Origin: Prolixibacteraceae bacterium
GTDB taxonomy: Bacteria > Bacteroidota > Bacteroidia > Bacteroidales > Prolixibacteraceae
Reading direction: 5' to 3'
DNA: 64,000 bases
NCBI GenBank assembly: GCA_019856515.1
Contig: CP082230.1
Span: forward strand, 3,844,001 to 3,908,000
The notes under the pieces are model-generated. The model saw only the letters and a list, made by a program, of their open reading frames with translations, ran no database searches and was not told the origin of the DNA. Position 1 is the first letter of the stretch. Every line of letters begins with the position of its first letter. Shown here piece by piece: positions 36,210-43,382 of the stretch. The position numbers were made by a program, and so were the translations under genes.

Positions 36210-37138
36210 GTTTAATCAAGCTACAAAAATGAAACAGTAGCCTTTCTCAATAGAAATACCCTTTAATGCCCTACAAACAAAATATCCTTGAAAGATACCC
36301 CTCATTTTACCTCCATAGAATTCTGAAGTGAACTATCGAAACTTACGAATATATCCTGTTCCGAAAGGTCACAAAAATACCATCATAATCACTCTACAAA
36401 AATCTAACCATAGTCTAACAGTATCCTAACGATAGTATCACAATATCTCCACCGAGTTTTCTTCATGCCATATCAATATTCTTTCAGAGGTCAAACAGTG
36501 GGTTGATAGTAGATTAAACCCTACTTTCCCCTGACTTAATCCGCCTTTAATACATCCCTAATCCGTCCTTAATCCGTCCTTAATCCGTCCTTTGTCCATG
36601 GTTTAGCCATGCTTCCTCCATGGTTTGTCCATCGATTTCGGGGTTTTTGATGGCTGAACCATGGATCAATGATGGACGAACTATGGACAAAGGACGGATT
36701 AAGATTAGATTAACGACGGATTGTGGACGGATTAAGTTGGGAGAAGGTATAGGGTATTCCCCTGTTTGGCTAGGTTGAATATCTAATTCGAGAGGGAGGT
36801 GGTGGTAGTGTAAATTACACTCTGTCTGGGGTATTGGGTGTTTTGATTTGGGGTGACTTAAGAGGTGTGGTTTGAAGAGGTTCTGGAAAATAGTTTGGTG
36901 GACCTATTTGTCTATTGGTTAGTAACGGGTGTTGATTGTTTGATTAGGGAAAAATGCCGATCATTTTTTATGACTAGAATTGGTGTTGTAGAGATGAAAA
37001 ATGCTTACCTCACTATGTCGTGAGATAAGCATCTTCATGTTGTTTCTGCATTGAATACAGCTCTGTTATAGCAATAGCAAGCCATTAAAACACAAGATGG
37101 AGTCGTGATTTAATGTATGTTTCATTGTCTCCATGGGA
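36210..37138. other. Gene-free stretch carrying the phased repeat array
   Basis: About 930 bases with no supportable gene on either strand. The first 150 bases are unremarkable. 36359-36766 is the 11-bp-phased array listed separately. The last 370 bases hold G-rich then AT-rich unique sequence with no clear motif. Confidence 0.6.
36359..36766. repeat. Long 11-bp-phased array forming an imperfect palindrome
   Basis: From 36503 to 36755 the sequence divides without slippage into 23 consecutive 11-base words. On the left they start with TT and resemble TTAATCCGTCC (exact at 36569 and 36580; variants at 36514, 36536, 36547 and 36558), then TTTGTCCATGG-type words (36591-36634). After the central word ATTTCGGGGTT (36635) the words are their reverse complements, for example AACTATGGACA (36679), AAGGACGGATT (36690) and AACGACGGATT (36712). 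Left arm 36534-36633 and right arm 36649-36737 therefore pair imperfectly. A further degenerate run (CTAAC-type words at 36403, 36414 and 36425) precedes it, one base out of phase. Confidence 0.88.
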
Positions 37139-38506
37139 TTAAAAGACATCGAGCTGAAGACGTTTTTCTCGCTTCAATGTTTTGATGTATTTGTCCGCCT
37201 CTTCTGTGGTTAGGTTTCCATGTTTTCTCACAATCTCTTTAAGGCTCTCTTGGACCTCTTTGGCCATATGATTTTTATCGCCACAAATATATAGATGAGC
37301 GTTTTTGTGCTCTATCCACTCCCATAATAGACTTTGTTGTTCTGTGATACGATGTTGTACGTATACCTTTTGCTCCTTATCACGACTGAAAGCGGTGTCT
37401 ATTCGACCCAGTGTTTTTTTGTTTTGGAATGCTTTCCACTCCGATTGATATAGGTAGTCGGATTCCCTCTTCTGTTCGCCGAAGAAGAGCCAGCTTTCGG
37501 GTTTTTTGCTTGATTCTAGTTGATCTATCTCTTGGAGAAAAGAGCGGAATGGAGCTACTCCTACACCTGCACCTATCATCACAATAGGGTGTTGAGGTTG
37601 GTTGGGCAGTTTGAATCCTTTGTTCGACTCAATAAAGATAGGCAGTAGCTGTCGCTCTTTGATTCTATCAGCAATAAATGTAGAGCAAGCCCCTTCTCTC
37701 TCTCTATTTTTTATCTCGTAACGAACGGTACGAATAGTAATATGTACCTGTTGGTCGACCTTCTTCATACTCGATGCAATGGAGTAGAGACGAGGATAGC
37801 GAGGAGTAAGAATCGTAATGAATTGATCAAATGTGATATCCGAAGGGAAATCATGCAGTAGATCAAGAATATCATGTCCGTGGAGGTACGCCAATTTTTC
37901 GTCTTTGTTTTGTAATAGCTTTTGCAATCCTTCGTGGTCTGTCAGCTTTTGGTATTTCTTTAGTAACATCGCATTGATCGAAGTGATCTCTACTAAGTGA
38001 TGAAGAATGGACTCCGCAATTCTTAGGTGATCACGATAGAAGAATGGTGCATCTGCGTCTATTTTAAAGTGGGTGAGGATCGCTTGAACGAGTCGTGGTG
38101 GATTGTCATGGTGGATACCAAGAATATCACCTGGCTGGTAGGTCAAGCCTGATCCTTGTAGTGATAACTCTAGGTGGTATACCTCTTTGTTCGATGCATC
38201 TCCTGTGATGCGCTCCTTCTTGAGGACCCTAGCAGAGAATGGGTTCTTTCTGTCATAAACGGGGAATGTCTCGATCGATTCGGACAACTCTTGTTCGGAT
38301 CTCTTTTGAGTTATTATTGATTCACTGTCCTCTCTGTTGTTATTGGATTGGGATATATGTTTTATGTCGTGATGGTGGTCTAAGGTTAACTCATCACTAT
38401 TTTTCATGTTTTGTTGAAATTGTATGAGGTACTTAAGTGCCCACTCTTTTTCGTGTGTAGCCCATTGGTCAATGGTGCTTTGAATACTATCTATATTTGA
38501 TGACAT
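37139..38506 (-). CDS. CysJ-like FAD/NADPH reductase lacking the FMN domain
   Basis: A 455-residue flavoprotein related to the reductase half of sulfite reductase alpha subunit and cytochrome P450 reductase. Residues 1-75 are a polar helical region, not a flavodoxin. From about 78 the FAD-binding FR-type domain begins (NPFSARVLKKERITG), with the helical connecting domain, PRLYSIASS for FAD, GAGVGVAPFRSFLQE and LYICGDKNHMAKEVQ for NADPH. The C-terminus ends in the aromatic residue of LDVF, placed like the FAD-stacking residue of the family. The electron acceptor is unknown: no FMN domain or sulfite reductase hemoprotein gene is nearby. It is a single gene. Confidence 0.87.
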   Translation of the reverse strand: MSSNIDSIQSTIDQWATHEKEWALKYLIQFQQNMKNSDELTLDHHHDIKHISQSNNNREDSESIITQKRSEQELSESIETFPVYDRKNPFSARVLKKERITGDASNKEVYHLELSLQGSGLTYQPGDILGIHHDNPPRLVQAILTHFKIDADAPFFYRDHLRIAESILHHLVEITSINAMLLKKYQKLTDHEGLQKLLQNKDEKLAYLHGHDILDLLHDFPSDITFDQFITILTPRYPRLYSIASSMKKVDQQVHITIRTVRYEIKNREREGACSTFIADRIKERQLLPIFIESNKGFKLPNQPQHPIVMIGAGVGVAPFRSFLQEIDQLESSKKPESWLFFGEQKRESDYLYQSEWKAFQNKKTLGRIDTAFSRDKEQKVYVQHRITEQQSLLWEWIEHKNAHLYICGDKNHMAKEVQESLKEIVRKHGNLTTEEADKYIKTLKREKRLQLDVF

Positions 38507-38571
38507 GTTTTTGTTTAAATATTTGAATCTTAGATGTTTGGTGTTGTGTCAACACCGCTTGTTATTTAGAA

Positions 38572-38604
38572 CAAAAATAAATAATATCTTTGATTCTACT
38601 ACAA
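38572..38604 (-). promoter_or_regulatory. Candidate promoter for the CysJ-like gene
   Basis: The minus strand has TTG (38602-38604) and TATTTTTG (38572-38579), 22 bases apart. This fits the Bacteroidota pattern at its upper spacing limit. Confidence 0.5.
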
Positions 38605-38736
38605 TAAAACCTTTACAAATAGGATATAAATAGTGAAATGTGGTCTGAATAGTTGATGTTTAAATACTATTTGTAAAGGTCTATCACATAAAAAAAACCA
38701 TTAGTATGATTTAGTGTGCTTGAGTGTTAATTTGTG

Positions 38737-38744
38737 TATATTTG
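38737..38744 (+). promoter_or_regulatory. Candidate -7 box for the lipoprotein cluster
   Basis: TATATTTG matches TAnnTTTG, 97 bases before the first lipoprotein gene. No -33 element at standard spacing is present. Confidence 0.4.
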
Positions 38745-38841
38745 AACTTTGTGCTTAGTTATTTATGTTTTAAACCTAATTCCATTCTTTTTCCTTGTGG
38801 TGATATTTTTGAAAGGATGTGAATCGTAATATATATTTGAG

Positions 38842-39180
38842 ATGAGAAAAATTACTTTTCTATTTATTGTTGTTCTTTCAATAGTGTCTTGTTCTGAGGA
38901 GAACAAACAGAGTAATATTGAAGCCCATGCGATGGAGCGACAGATTTTAGAAATTATTAGAGAGCATCATGTGAAAGAGGTCTATGTTCGAGATCGGGTG
39001 CCGATATTAAATCCTTACAACTCTTTTACAGATGATTTTGAAGTGGGAGGAGGTATGATTCGAGTAGATTTAAAATGGTACTATTTGAAGAGGGTTGAGA
39101 GGATGTATTTAGCTCCTGGAAATAGATACCAAGGGCTCGTGATCGATTTAAAGGAGGGTGAAGTAATAATGAGGATTTGA
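38842..39180 (+). CDS. Small lipoprotein, paralogue 1 of 3
   Basis: A 112-residue lipoprotein with a short leader and lipobox IVSC at Cys17. The mature part has a helix (MERQILEIIREHHVKEVYV), then a beta-rich end containing HDFEV-like DDFEVGGGMIRVDLKWYYL. Two further genes downstream encode the same architecture and similar motifs, so this is a tandem family. Function is unknown; attachment to the inner leaflet of the outer membrane or to the cell surface is expected from the lipobox. Confidence 0.8.
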   Translation: MRKITFLFIVVLSIVSCSEENKQSNIEAHAMERQILEIIREHHVKEVYVRDRVPILNPYNSFTDDFEVGGGMIRVDLKWYYLKRVERMYLAPGNRYQGLVIDLKEGEVIMRI

Positions 39181-39394
39181 TTTCGCCGTCTTGGAATCAC
39201 TATTGTGTCGTTCTCGATTATTAGGAGAATGGTGTGTGCGTTTCGTTCGTGCCTTTTCAAATGGTTGCAAAGGAAGTTTACAATTATTTATCACGAAGGC
39301 CAAACATCGATAGTTGGAGTGAGAGATACGACTTACTAGTTTGAAGTGTATCTGTGGGATGGTTTGTTGTATGATACTCAAAAGAATAATAAAT

Positions 39395-39724
39395 ATGAGA
39401 AAAGTTATTTTCATTTTAATGATATTCCTCTCTTGCGCATGTAGTAAGACGCATTATATGACGGAAGAGGAGGCAATGGAAGCGAAGGTTTTAGAGGTGA
39501 TTCGATCCAATAACGTGACAGGAGTCGTTATTGTAGAAGTAGATCAGTTATCTTGGGATCGTCCAGAGTTTATTGATTTTCAATTTCCCTCTTCTGGAAC
39601 TATTGAAATATCCAACTGTAAAATCAAGGTAGAGGGGAAATGGTATAATTTACTGGATATATCAAGAATGGAGGTTCAAGATTTACAAAATATCCGTACG
39701 ATATTACTGTACTACTCTAATTAA
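39395..39724 (+). CDS. Small lipoprotein, paralogue 2 of 3
   Basis: A 109-residue lipoprotein beginning MRKVIFILMIFLSCACSK, lipobox cysteine at residue 17. ATG at 39395 is chosen over an upstream in-frame ATG because it matches the leaders of its two neighbours. The helix EAMEAKVLEVIRSNNVTGV and the C-terminal KVEGKWYNL motif align with paralogues 1 and 3. It is the most divergent copy: the DFEV segment is replaced by GTIEISNCKIK. It lies about 215 bases after paralogue 1, a gap with no recognisable gene. Confidence 0.78.
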   Translation: MRKVIFILMIFLSCACSKTHYMTEEEAMEAKVLEVIRSNNVTGVVIVEVDQLSWDRPEFIDFQFPSSGTIEISNCKIKVEGKWYNLLDISRMEVQDLQNIRTILLYYSN

Positions 39725-39812
39725 TTAATTAATATAACACTTAGCAGCAACAAGGTGATGGACTTACTGATTGTTTTATCGGTTGTTATGGGAAGGGTTA
39801 AATCAATATACA

Positions 39813-40139
39813 ATGAAAAAAGTTATTTTATTTTTTATGATCTTTCTTTCGTTTGCTTGTAGCAAAGAGGAGCTTCCGGTAGAAACGCAAACGGATCTAT
39901 TGGAACATAGGCTGAAAAAGATGATTCATGATAATCATGTAAAAGAGATCACGGTATTAGATCATTTCGTTGTTGATTATTTTAATTTGTATTATACGCA
40001 TGATTTTGAGGTGAAATCTGGAATGTTGAGAGTCGGAAGAATATGGTATAATTTATCGATTATTAAAGAAACTGAGTTGATCCCTAACGATCCTTTTCCT
40101 CGTCTTAAGATTAGGCTTAATCTTAATCATCGTTATTAA
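39813..40139 (+). CDS. Small lipoprotein, paralogue 3 of 3
   Basis: A 108-residue lipoprotein with leader MKKVILFFMIFLSFACSK and lipobox Cys17. The start at 39813 is chosen by comparison with paralogue 2, whose upstream and leader DNA is also similar. The mature part has HRLKKMIHDNHVKEITVLD and HDFEVKSGMLRVGRIWYNL, closest to paralogue 1. Function is unknown. A complex dyad lies just past the stop, before a convergent gene. Confidence 0.8.
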   Translation: MKKVILFFMIFLSFACSKEELPVETQTDLLEHRLKKMIHDNHVKEITVLDHFVVDYFNLYYTHDFEVKSGMLRVGRIWYNLSIIKETELIPNDPFPRLKIRLNLNHRY

Positions 40140-40188
40140 AGTCGGATTTAGAGTGGCTAGGTTTTATACTCCAATGTTTGGAAGGAGC

Positions 40189-40237
40189 CTTCTACATTGT
40201 ATCATGATATAATGTAGAAGATATCATGATACAATGT
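40189..40237. repeat. Two overlapping, mutually exclusive hairpins between convergent genes
   Basis: Perfect 10-bp arms at 40189-40198 / 40211-40220 (CTTCTACATT and its complement) overlap perfect 16-bp arms at 40194-40209 / 40222-40237, so only one can form at a time. There is no T-run, so a simple terminator is doubtful; a terminator with alternative folding, or a protein-binding site built on TATCATGATA, is possible. Confidence 0.75.
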
Positions 40238-40246
40238 CAAGTCTGT

Positions 40247-40780
40247 TTAAAGAAGAAATCCAATAATGATATCTCCTCTCCAGTCGATAGCTTTTGTTCC
40301 TGCATGTTCATATTGTTTGTCATGCCACCAGGTTTTACCAACTCCGATTTGTCCTTCCAGGTAGAACCAGTTAAATGTTCTACGTATTCCCCACATTATA
40401 TTACAATCTATCCCATAAGGATTAATATCATTCCAGTATTTATTGCTGGTAATGTTTTTATGAATATATCCTATTTCAGCAGTTACAAAACTTGCGCTAT
40501 TACCTTTTGTGTCTTTCCCTTTACTTTCTCTCATCAGAATATTGTAGTAATAGCGATACCCCAGATAGATAGATGGTCTAATATATGCTTCGGTATCTTC
40601 TATTGACCAGTAGGTTTTGAGTGACAGATCCATTGTGCTTTTGTCCCCGATCTTCTTCTCTACACCAAAACCTGGTTTTAATGTCAGGTTAATTTTGAAA
40701 AGGTCTTCCGTTCCTGTTCCTTGTGCTTTTGTGTTTAGACTAGCCATCGTAATTGCTAGTAGTAGAATGATTTTTTTCAT
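40247..40780 (-). CDS. Small outer-membrane beta-barrel-like protein
   Basis: A 177-residue exported protein with a signal peptide cut near NTKAQ. The mature part consists of alternating hydrophobic/polar strands with many aromatics (YIRPSIYLGYRYYYNIL, FNWFYLEGQIGVGKTWW) and ends with a final strand IIIGFLL. This pattern suggests an 8-stranded outer-membrane barrel, similar in size to porin-like or DUF3575-type proteins. The exact family was not recognised. It converges on the lipoprotein cluster and is divergent from the GLPGLI operon. Confidence 0.75.
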   Translation of the reverse strand: MKKIILLLAITMASLNTKAQGTGTEDLFKINLTLKPGFGVEKKIGDKSTMDLSLKTYWSIEDTEAYIRPSIYLGYRYYYNILMRESKGKDTKGNSASFVTAEIGYIHKNITSNKYWNDINPYGIDCNIMWGIRRTFNWFYLEGQIGVGKTWWHDKQYEHAGTKAIDWRGDIIIGFLL

Positions 40781-41180
40781 TTAGGTTGTGTTTATATGAT
40801 TTACTCCCCCCATATTGGTCATTGTTGTGGGTATAAAAGTAACATAATATCACATCTGAATGATAAATAATGTTGATTTATCTGTTTGTGGGTTGAATAA
40901 ATGTTAATATAACAGTATTCTTGACTTGAATATGTAATATAACGATCACATTGTTCCTCTCTCTTTAGATATTGATTATTAGCTTCTAGCCCTTACTTCG
41001 CCCTTATTATGCTACTTTATGATTTTGTGATAATATGGTACTATTTTAATAAACCAACTGTATTAAATTAATGTTAATATATGTATTTACATGTTTATGT
41101 TTGTATCTTTGAGAGTGGGTGGTCAAATTACCTTTGAGATGTTATTTAAGTTATAACCTAAATCCGATAATTTAATTTTT
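40781..41180. other. Divergent intergenic region upstream of GLPGLI-1
   Basis: A 400-base AT-rich region. It contains a -7 box at 41104-41111 and a weak 11-base periodicity at 40990-41022 (CCCTTACTTCG then CCCTTATTATG). I looked for a second small peptide gene here and found none. Confidence 0.5.
41104..41111 (+). promoter_or_regulatory. GLPGLI-1 promoter -7 box
   Basis: TATCTTTG matches TAnnTTTG, 69 bases before the start codon. No good -33 partner is seen. Confidence 0.45.
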
Positions 41181-42041
41181 ATGAAAGAACTCCTATTTTT
41201 CCTTATTCTCCTTTTTGTTGGTAATGTTTATTCCCAGACTGTTGAAGGGGGGGATTTGAATGAACTTGGTTTTGACGTGATCGAGAAAGAGATCATTGAT
41301 ACGGCAAAGGTTGATATCTTCTATACGTTAGATTTTCGTTTAGATCCTAAGAAACCAGAGAAAATGAAACATGCGCAGACTTTCTTGCAGATAGGTAAAC
41401 ACTCGCGATGTTTTAAAGATTACAATGAATTCCTTTCTGATTCGGTGAATGATGATTGTGCTAAAAAATCACTTAGTGCGATGGAGGGGATGATGAAATT
41501 GATGTCTGTGATGAAAAGACGCAAGTATCAAAAGACTATTTTGTTTGGTGTTGAAGAAGGGCAGTTGGTGAAGCGTCATGATATATATCCTTCCATCTAT
41601 GAATATCGGGATAGTATTCCTTTGTTTGATTGGATTATCACCGAAAGAGATAGTACGATTCTGAATTACAAATGTAAGATGGCAACGTGTCATTATCGTG
41701 GACGCGACTATGAGGCATGGTTTGCTGAGGGTATCTCTATGCCCTATGGTCCAGATGTTTTTGGAGGATTACCAGGTTTAATAATGGATGTTCATGACAC
41801 CCAATATCATTATCACTTCCAATTGAATGGATTATATCCTGTGGACCATCTTCAATTAATTTATGCAACGAATGATGAGAAAGTGATTGCCTCTACAAGA
41901 TCGCGAACAAGAAAGATATATGAGCATACAAGAAAGTTTCCAGCAGAAGCAATGAAGCAAGCTTTCCCTGATGATGAATTGACAGCTGATGATATTGCTA
42001 ATATTAAGCCGAAGCCTTACAATCCAATGGAATTAGAGTAG
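41181..42041 (+). CDS. GLPGLI family protein 1
   Basis: A 286-residue exported protein with a signal peptide (residues 1-18, VYSQ). It carries the family signature: NYKCKMATCHYRGRDYEAWF followed by PYGPDVFGGLPGLIMD. GLPGLI proteins are restricted to Bacteroidota, often sit beside TonB-receptor-like barrels and have no established function. Conserved cysteines (RCF, DDC, KCKMATC) suggest disulfides in the periplasm. It is a paralogue of the gene at 42513, with blocks of near-identical DNA flanking a diverged centre. It appears monocistronic, as a promoter follows before the peptide gene. Confidence 0.9.
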   Translation: MKELLFFLILLFVGNVYSQTVEGGDLNELGFDVIEKEIIDTAKVDIFYTLDFRLDPKKPEKMKHAQTFLQIGKHSRCFKDYNEFLSDSVNDDCAKKSLSAMEGMMKLMSVMKRRKYQKTILFGVEEGQLVKRHDIYPSIYEYRDSIPLFDWIITERDSTILNYKCKMATCHYRGRDYEAWFAEGISMPYGPDVFGGLPGLIMDVHDTQYHYHFQLNGLYPVDHLQLIYATNDEKVIASTRSRTRKIYEHTRKFPAEAMKQAFPDDELTADDIANIKPKPYNPMELE

Positions 42042-42096
42042 AGGTGAATTAGCATCAACTGTTTGTCATTTCTTCCATTGTATCGTACTCTTATTT

Positions 42097-42128
42097 TTGA
42101 TATAAATGTATAAAATGGAATATATTTG
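42097..42128 (+). promoter_or_regulatory. Promoter of the small peptide gene
   Basis: TTG at 42097-42099 and TATATTTG at 42121-42128 are 21 bases apart, a good match to the Bacteroidota consensus. It implies a leader of about 145 bases before the peptide gene. Confidence 0.6.
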
Positions 42129-42279
42129 TTAAATTAATGTTAGATGTACACAAAATGACACCATAATACTTAATAAATGTTTATAATAGTTATTATATTG
42201 TAACTGAAAGGAGATTGCTGAAAAGCCTTTAATAAATATATAAAGTGAGTAGGCATTAATAAACTAATTTAAATTTTTT

Positions 42280-42453
42280 ATGAAAAAGATTATTTTATGC
42301 GCGGCCTTTATTTTAAGTGTGGCTGGAATTGCCAATGCTGTAACAATTACGACTTCTTGTGGACATACTGAAAATGTACCAAATTCCAATTTTAAATCAA
42401 CGGGAGAGATGGTGCAATATGCATTAGCTTTAGAAGCTGAATATTGTGATTAA
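42280..42453 (+). CDS. Small secreted two-cysteine peptide
   Basis: A 57-residue ORF. Residues 1-20 form a signal peptide (KK, hydrophobic core, AxA-type end GIANA). The mature 37-residue acidic peptide has exactly two cysteines, Cys27 and Cys56, and a predicted amphipathic helix (TGEMVQYALALEAEYC) at the end. It has its own promoter and a strong terminator immediately after it, and is followed by a GLPGLI protein and a TonB-receptor-like barrel. I do not recognise the family. A secreted substrate, signal or bacteriocin-like peptide handled by the downstream envelope proteins is an inference from context. Confidence 0.72.
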   Translation: MKKIILCAAFILSVAGIANAVTITTSCGHTENVPNSNFKSTGEMVQYALALEAEYCD

Positions 42454-42469
42454 TAAAGTATTATTAGGT

Positions 42470-42505
42470 AAGAGCTATAGTATTGATGCTATAGCTCTTT
42501 TTTTA
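42470..42505 (+). terminator. Internal terminator between the peptide gene and GLPGLI-2
   Basis: A perfect 11-bp stem (AAGAGCTATAG at 42470-42480 with 42489-42499) with an 8-nt loop is followed by seven T. It lies 16 bases after the peptide stop and 8 bases before the GLPGLI-2 start, so downstream genes depend on read-through unless they have another promoter; none was seen. Confidence 0.88.
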
Positions 42506-42512
42506 TAAAGAT

Positions 42513-43379
42513 ATGAAACTATTCATTTTATTTTACTTGTTGATCTTTGTTACATTTGGTGGTTACAGCCAAAGTATTAAAGGACGTGATTTCGGTAATC
42601 TGACTTTTAAAATAGTCGAGAAACATATAGTTGATACAGCTAAAGTTAATATATTTTACACGTTAGATTTTCGTTTAGATCCTAAGAAACCAGAGAAAAT
42701 GAAACATGCGCAGACTTTCTTGCAGATAGGTAAACACTCGCGATGTTTTAAAGATTACAATGATTTTTTATCAGATTCCATTAACGATGATTGTGCTACG
42801 AATTCAATTAATTCGTCAAGTGGAATAATTCAACTTATGAATGTTGGGCGGAAAATCAAGTATTACGAGATGGTTATGCATGGCTATTTAGATGGTAAAT
42901 TACTAAGACGCCAAAAGGGGGTTCTTGTACAGAGATATGAATTTGAGGATAGTATTCCTTTGTTTGATTGGATTATAACCGAAAGAGATAGTACGATTCT
43001 GAATTACAAATGTAAGATGGCAACGTGTCATTATCGGGGACGCGACTATGAGGCATGGTTTGCAGAGGGTATCTCTATGCCTTATGGTCCAGATGTTTTT
43101 GGTGGATTGCCAGGTTTAATCATGGATATTCATGATACTCAGGATCATTATCATTTCAAATTAAATGGGCTTTATACACTGAATCATACCCAATTGATAT
43201 ATAAAAAGATAAGTAATAAAGTCATTCCATCTTCGAGAAAGAAGGCACGAAAGGTGTATAAGTATAGCCGGGAGTTTCCTGCACAAGCGATTGAACATGC
43301 TTTTCCAAACCCGAATAGATCTTTAGAAGCAATGGCTAAATTAAAACCCAAGCCCTATAATCCAATGGAATTAGAATAA
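42513..43379 (+). CDS. GLPGLI family protein 2
   Basis: A 288-residue exported protein with a signal peptide (cut near GGYSQ) and the same signature as its paralogue (KCKMATCHYRGRDYEAWF, FGGLPGLIMD). Both end in KPYNPMELE. The DNA at 42660-42763 is identical to 41325-41428, while the middle region (about residues 88-140) is strongly diverged. It starts directly after the peptide terminator and ends 3 bases before the TonB-receptor-like gene, so GLPGLI-2 and the barrel protein are one unit. Periplasmic or outer-membrane-associated location is expected; function is unknown. Confidence 0.9.
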   Translation: MKLFILFYLLIFVTFGGYSQSIKGRDFGNLTFKIVEKHIVDTAKVNIFYTLDFRLDPKKPEKMKHAQTFLQIGKHSRCFKDYNDFLSDSINDDCATNSINSSSGIIQLMNVGRKIKYYEMVMHGYLDGKLLRRQKGVLVQRYEFEDSIPLFDWIITERDSTILNYKCKMATCHYRGRDYEAWFAEGISMPYGPDVFGGLPGLIMDIHDTQDHYHFKLNGLYTLNHTQLIYKKISNKVIPSSRKKARKVYKYSREFPAQAIEHAFPNPNRSLEAMAKLKPKPYNPMELE

Positions 43380-43382
43380 AAT

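Larger units (their letters stand above)
38507..38841. other. Divergent intergenic region between the CysJ-like gene and the lipoprotein cluster
   Basis: A 335-base AT-rich region holding a minus-strand promoter candidate (38572-38604) and a plus-strand -7 box (38737-38744). No gene is seen. Confidence 0.5.

Noticed and set aside
36503..36766. CRISPR array or minisatellite reading of the 11-bp-phased region
   Set aside because: There are no 23-40 bp exact repeats with unique spacers and no cas genes. The words are too degenerate for a simple minisatellite and switch strand at the centre.
39181..39394. Fourth lipoprotein or pseudogene between paralogues 1 and 2
   Set aside because: No lipobox leader, no WYNL-like motif in any frame and several stops; nothing supports a decayed copy.
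40781..41180. A second small peptide gene upstream of GLPGLI-1
   Set aside because: No short ORF with a signal peptide or two cysteines was found in the region on the plus strand.
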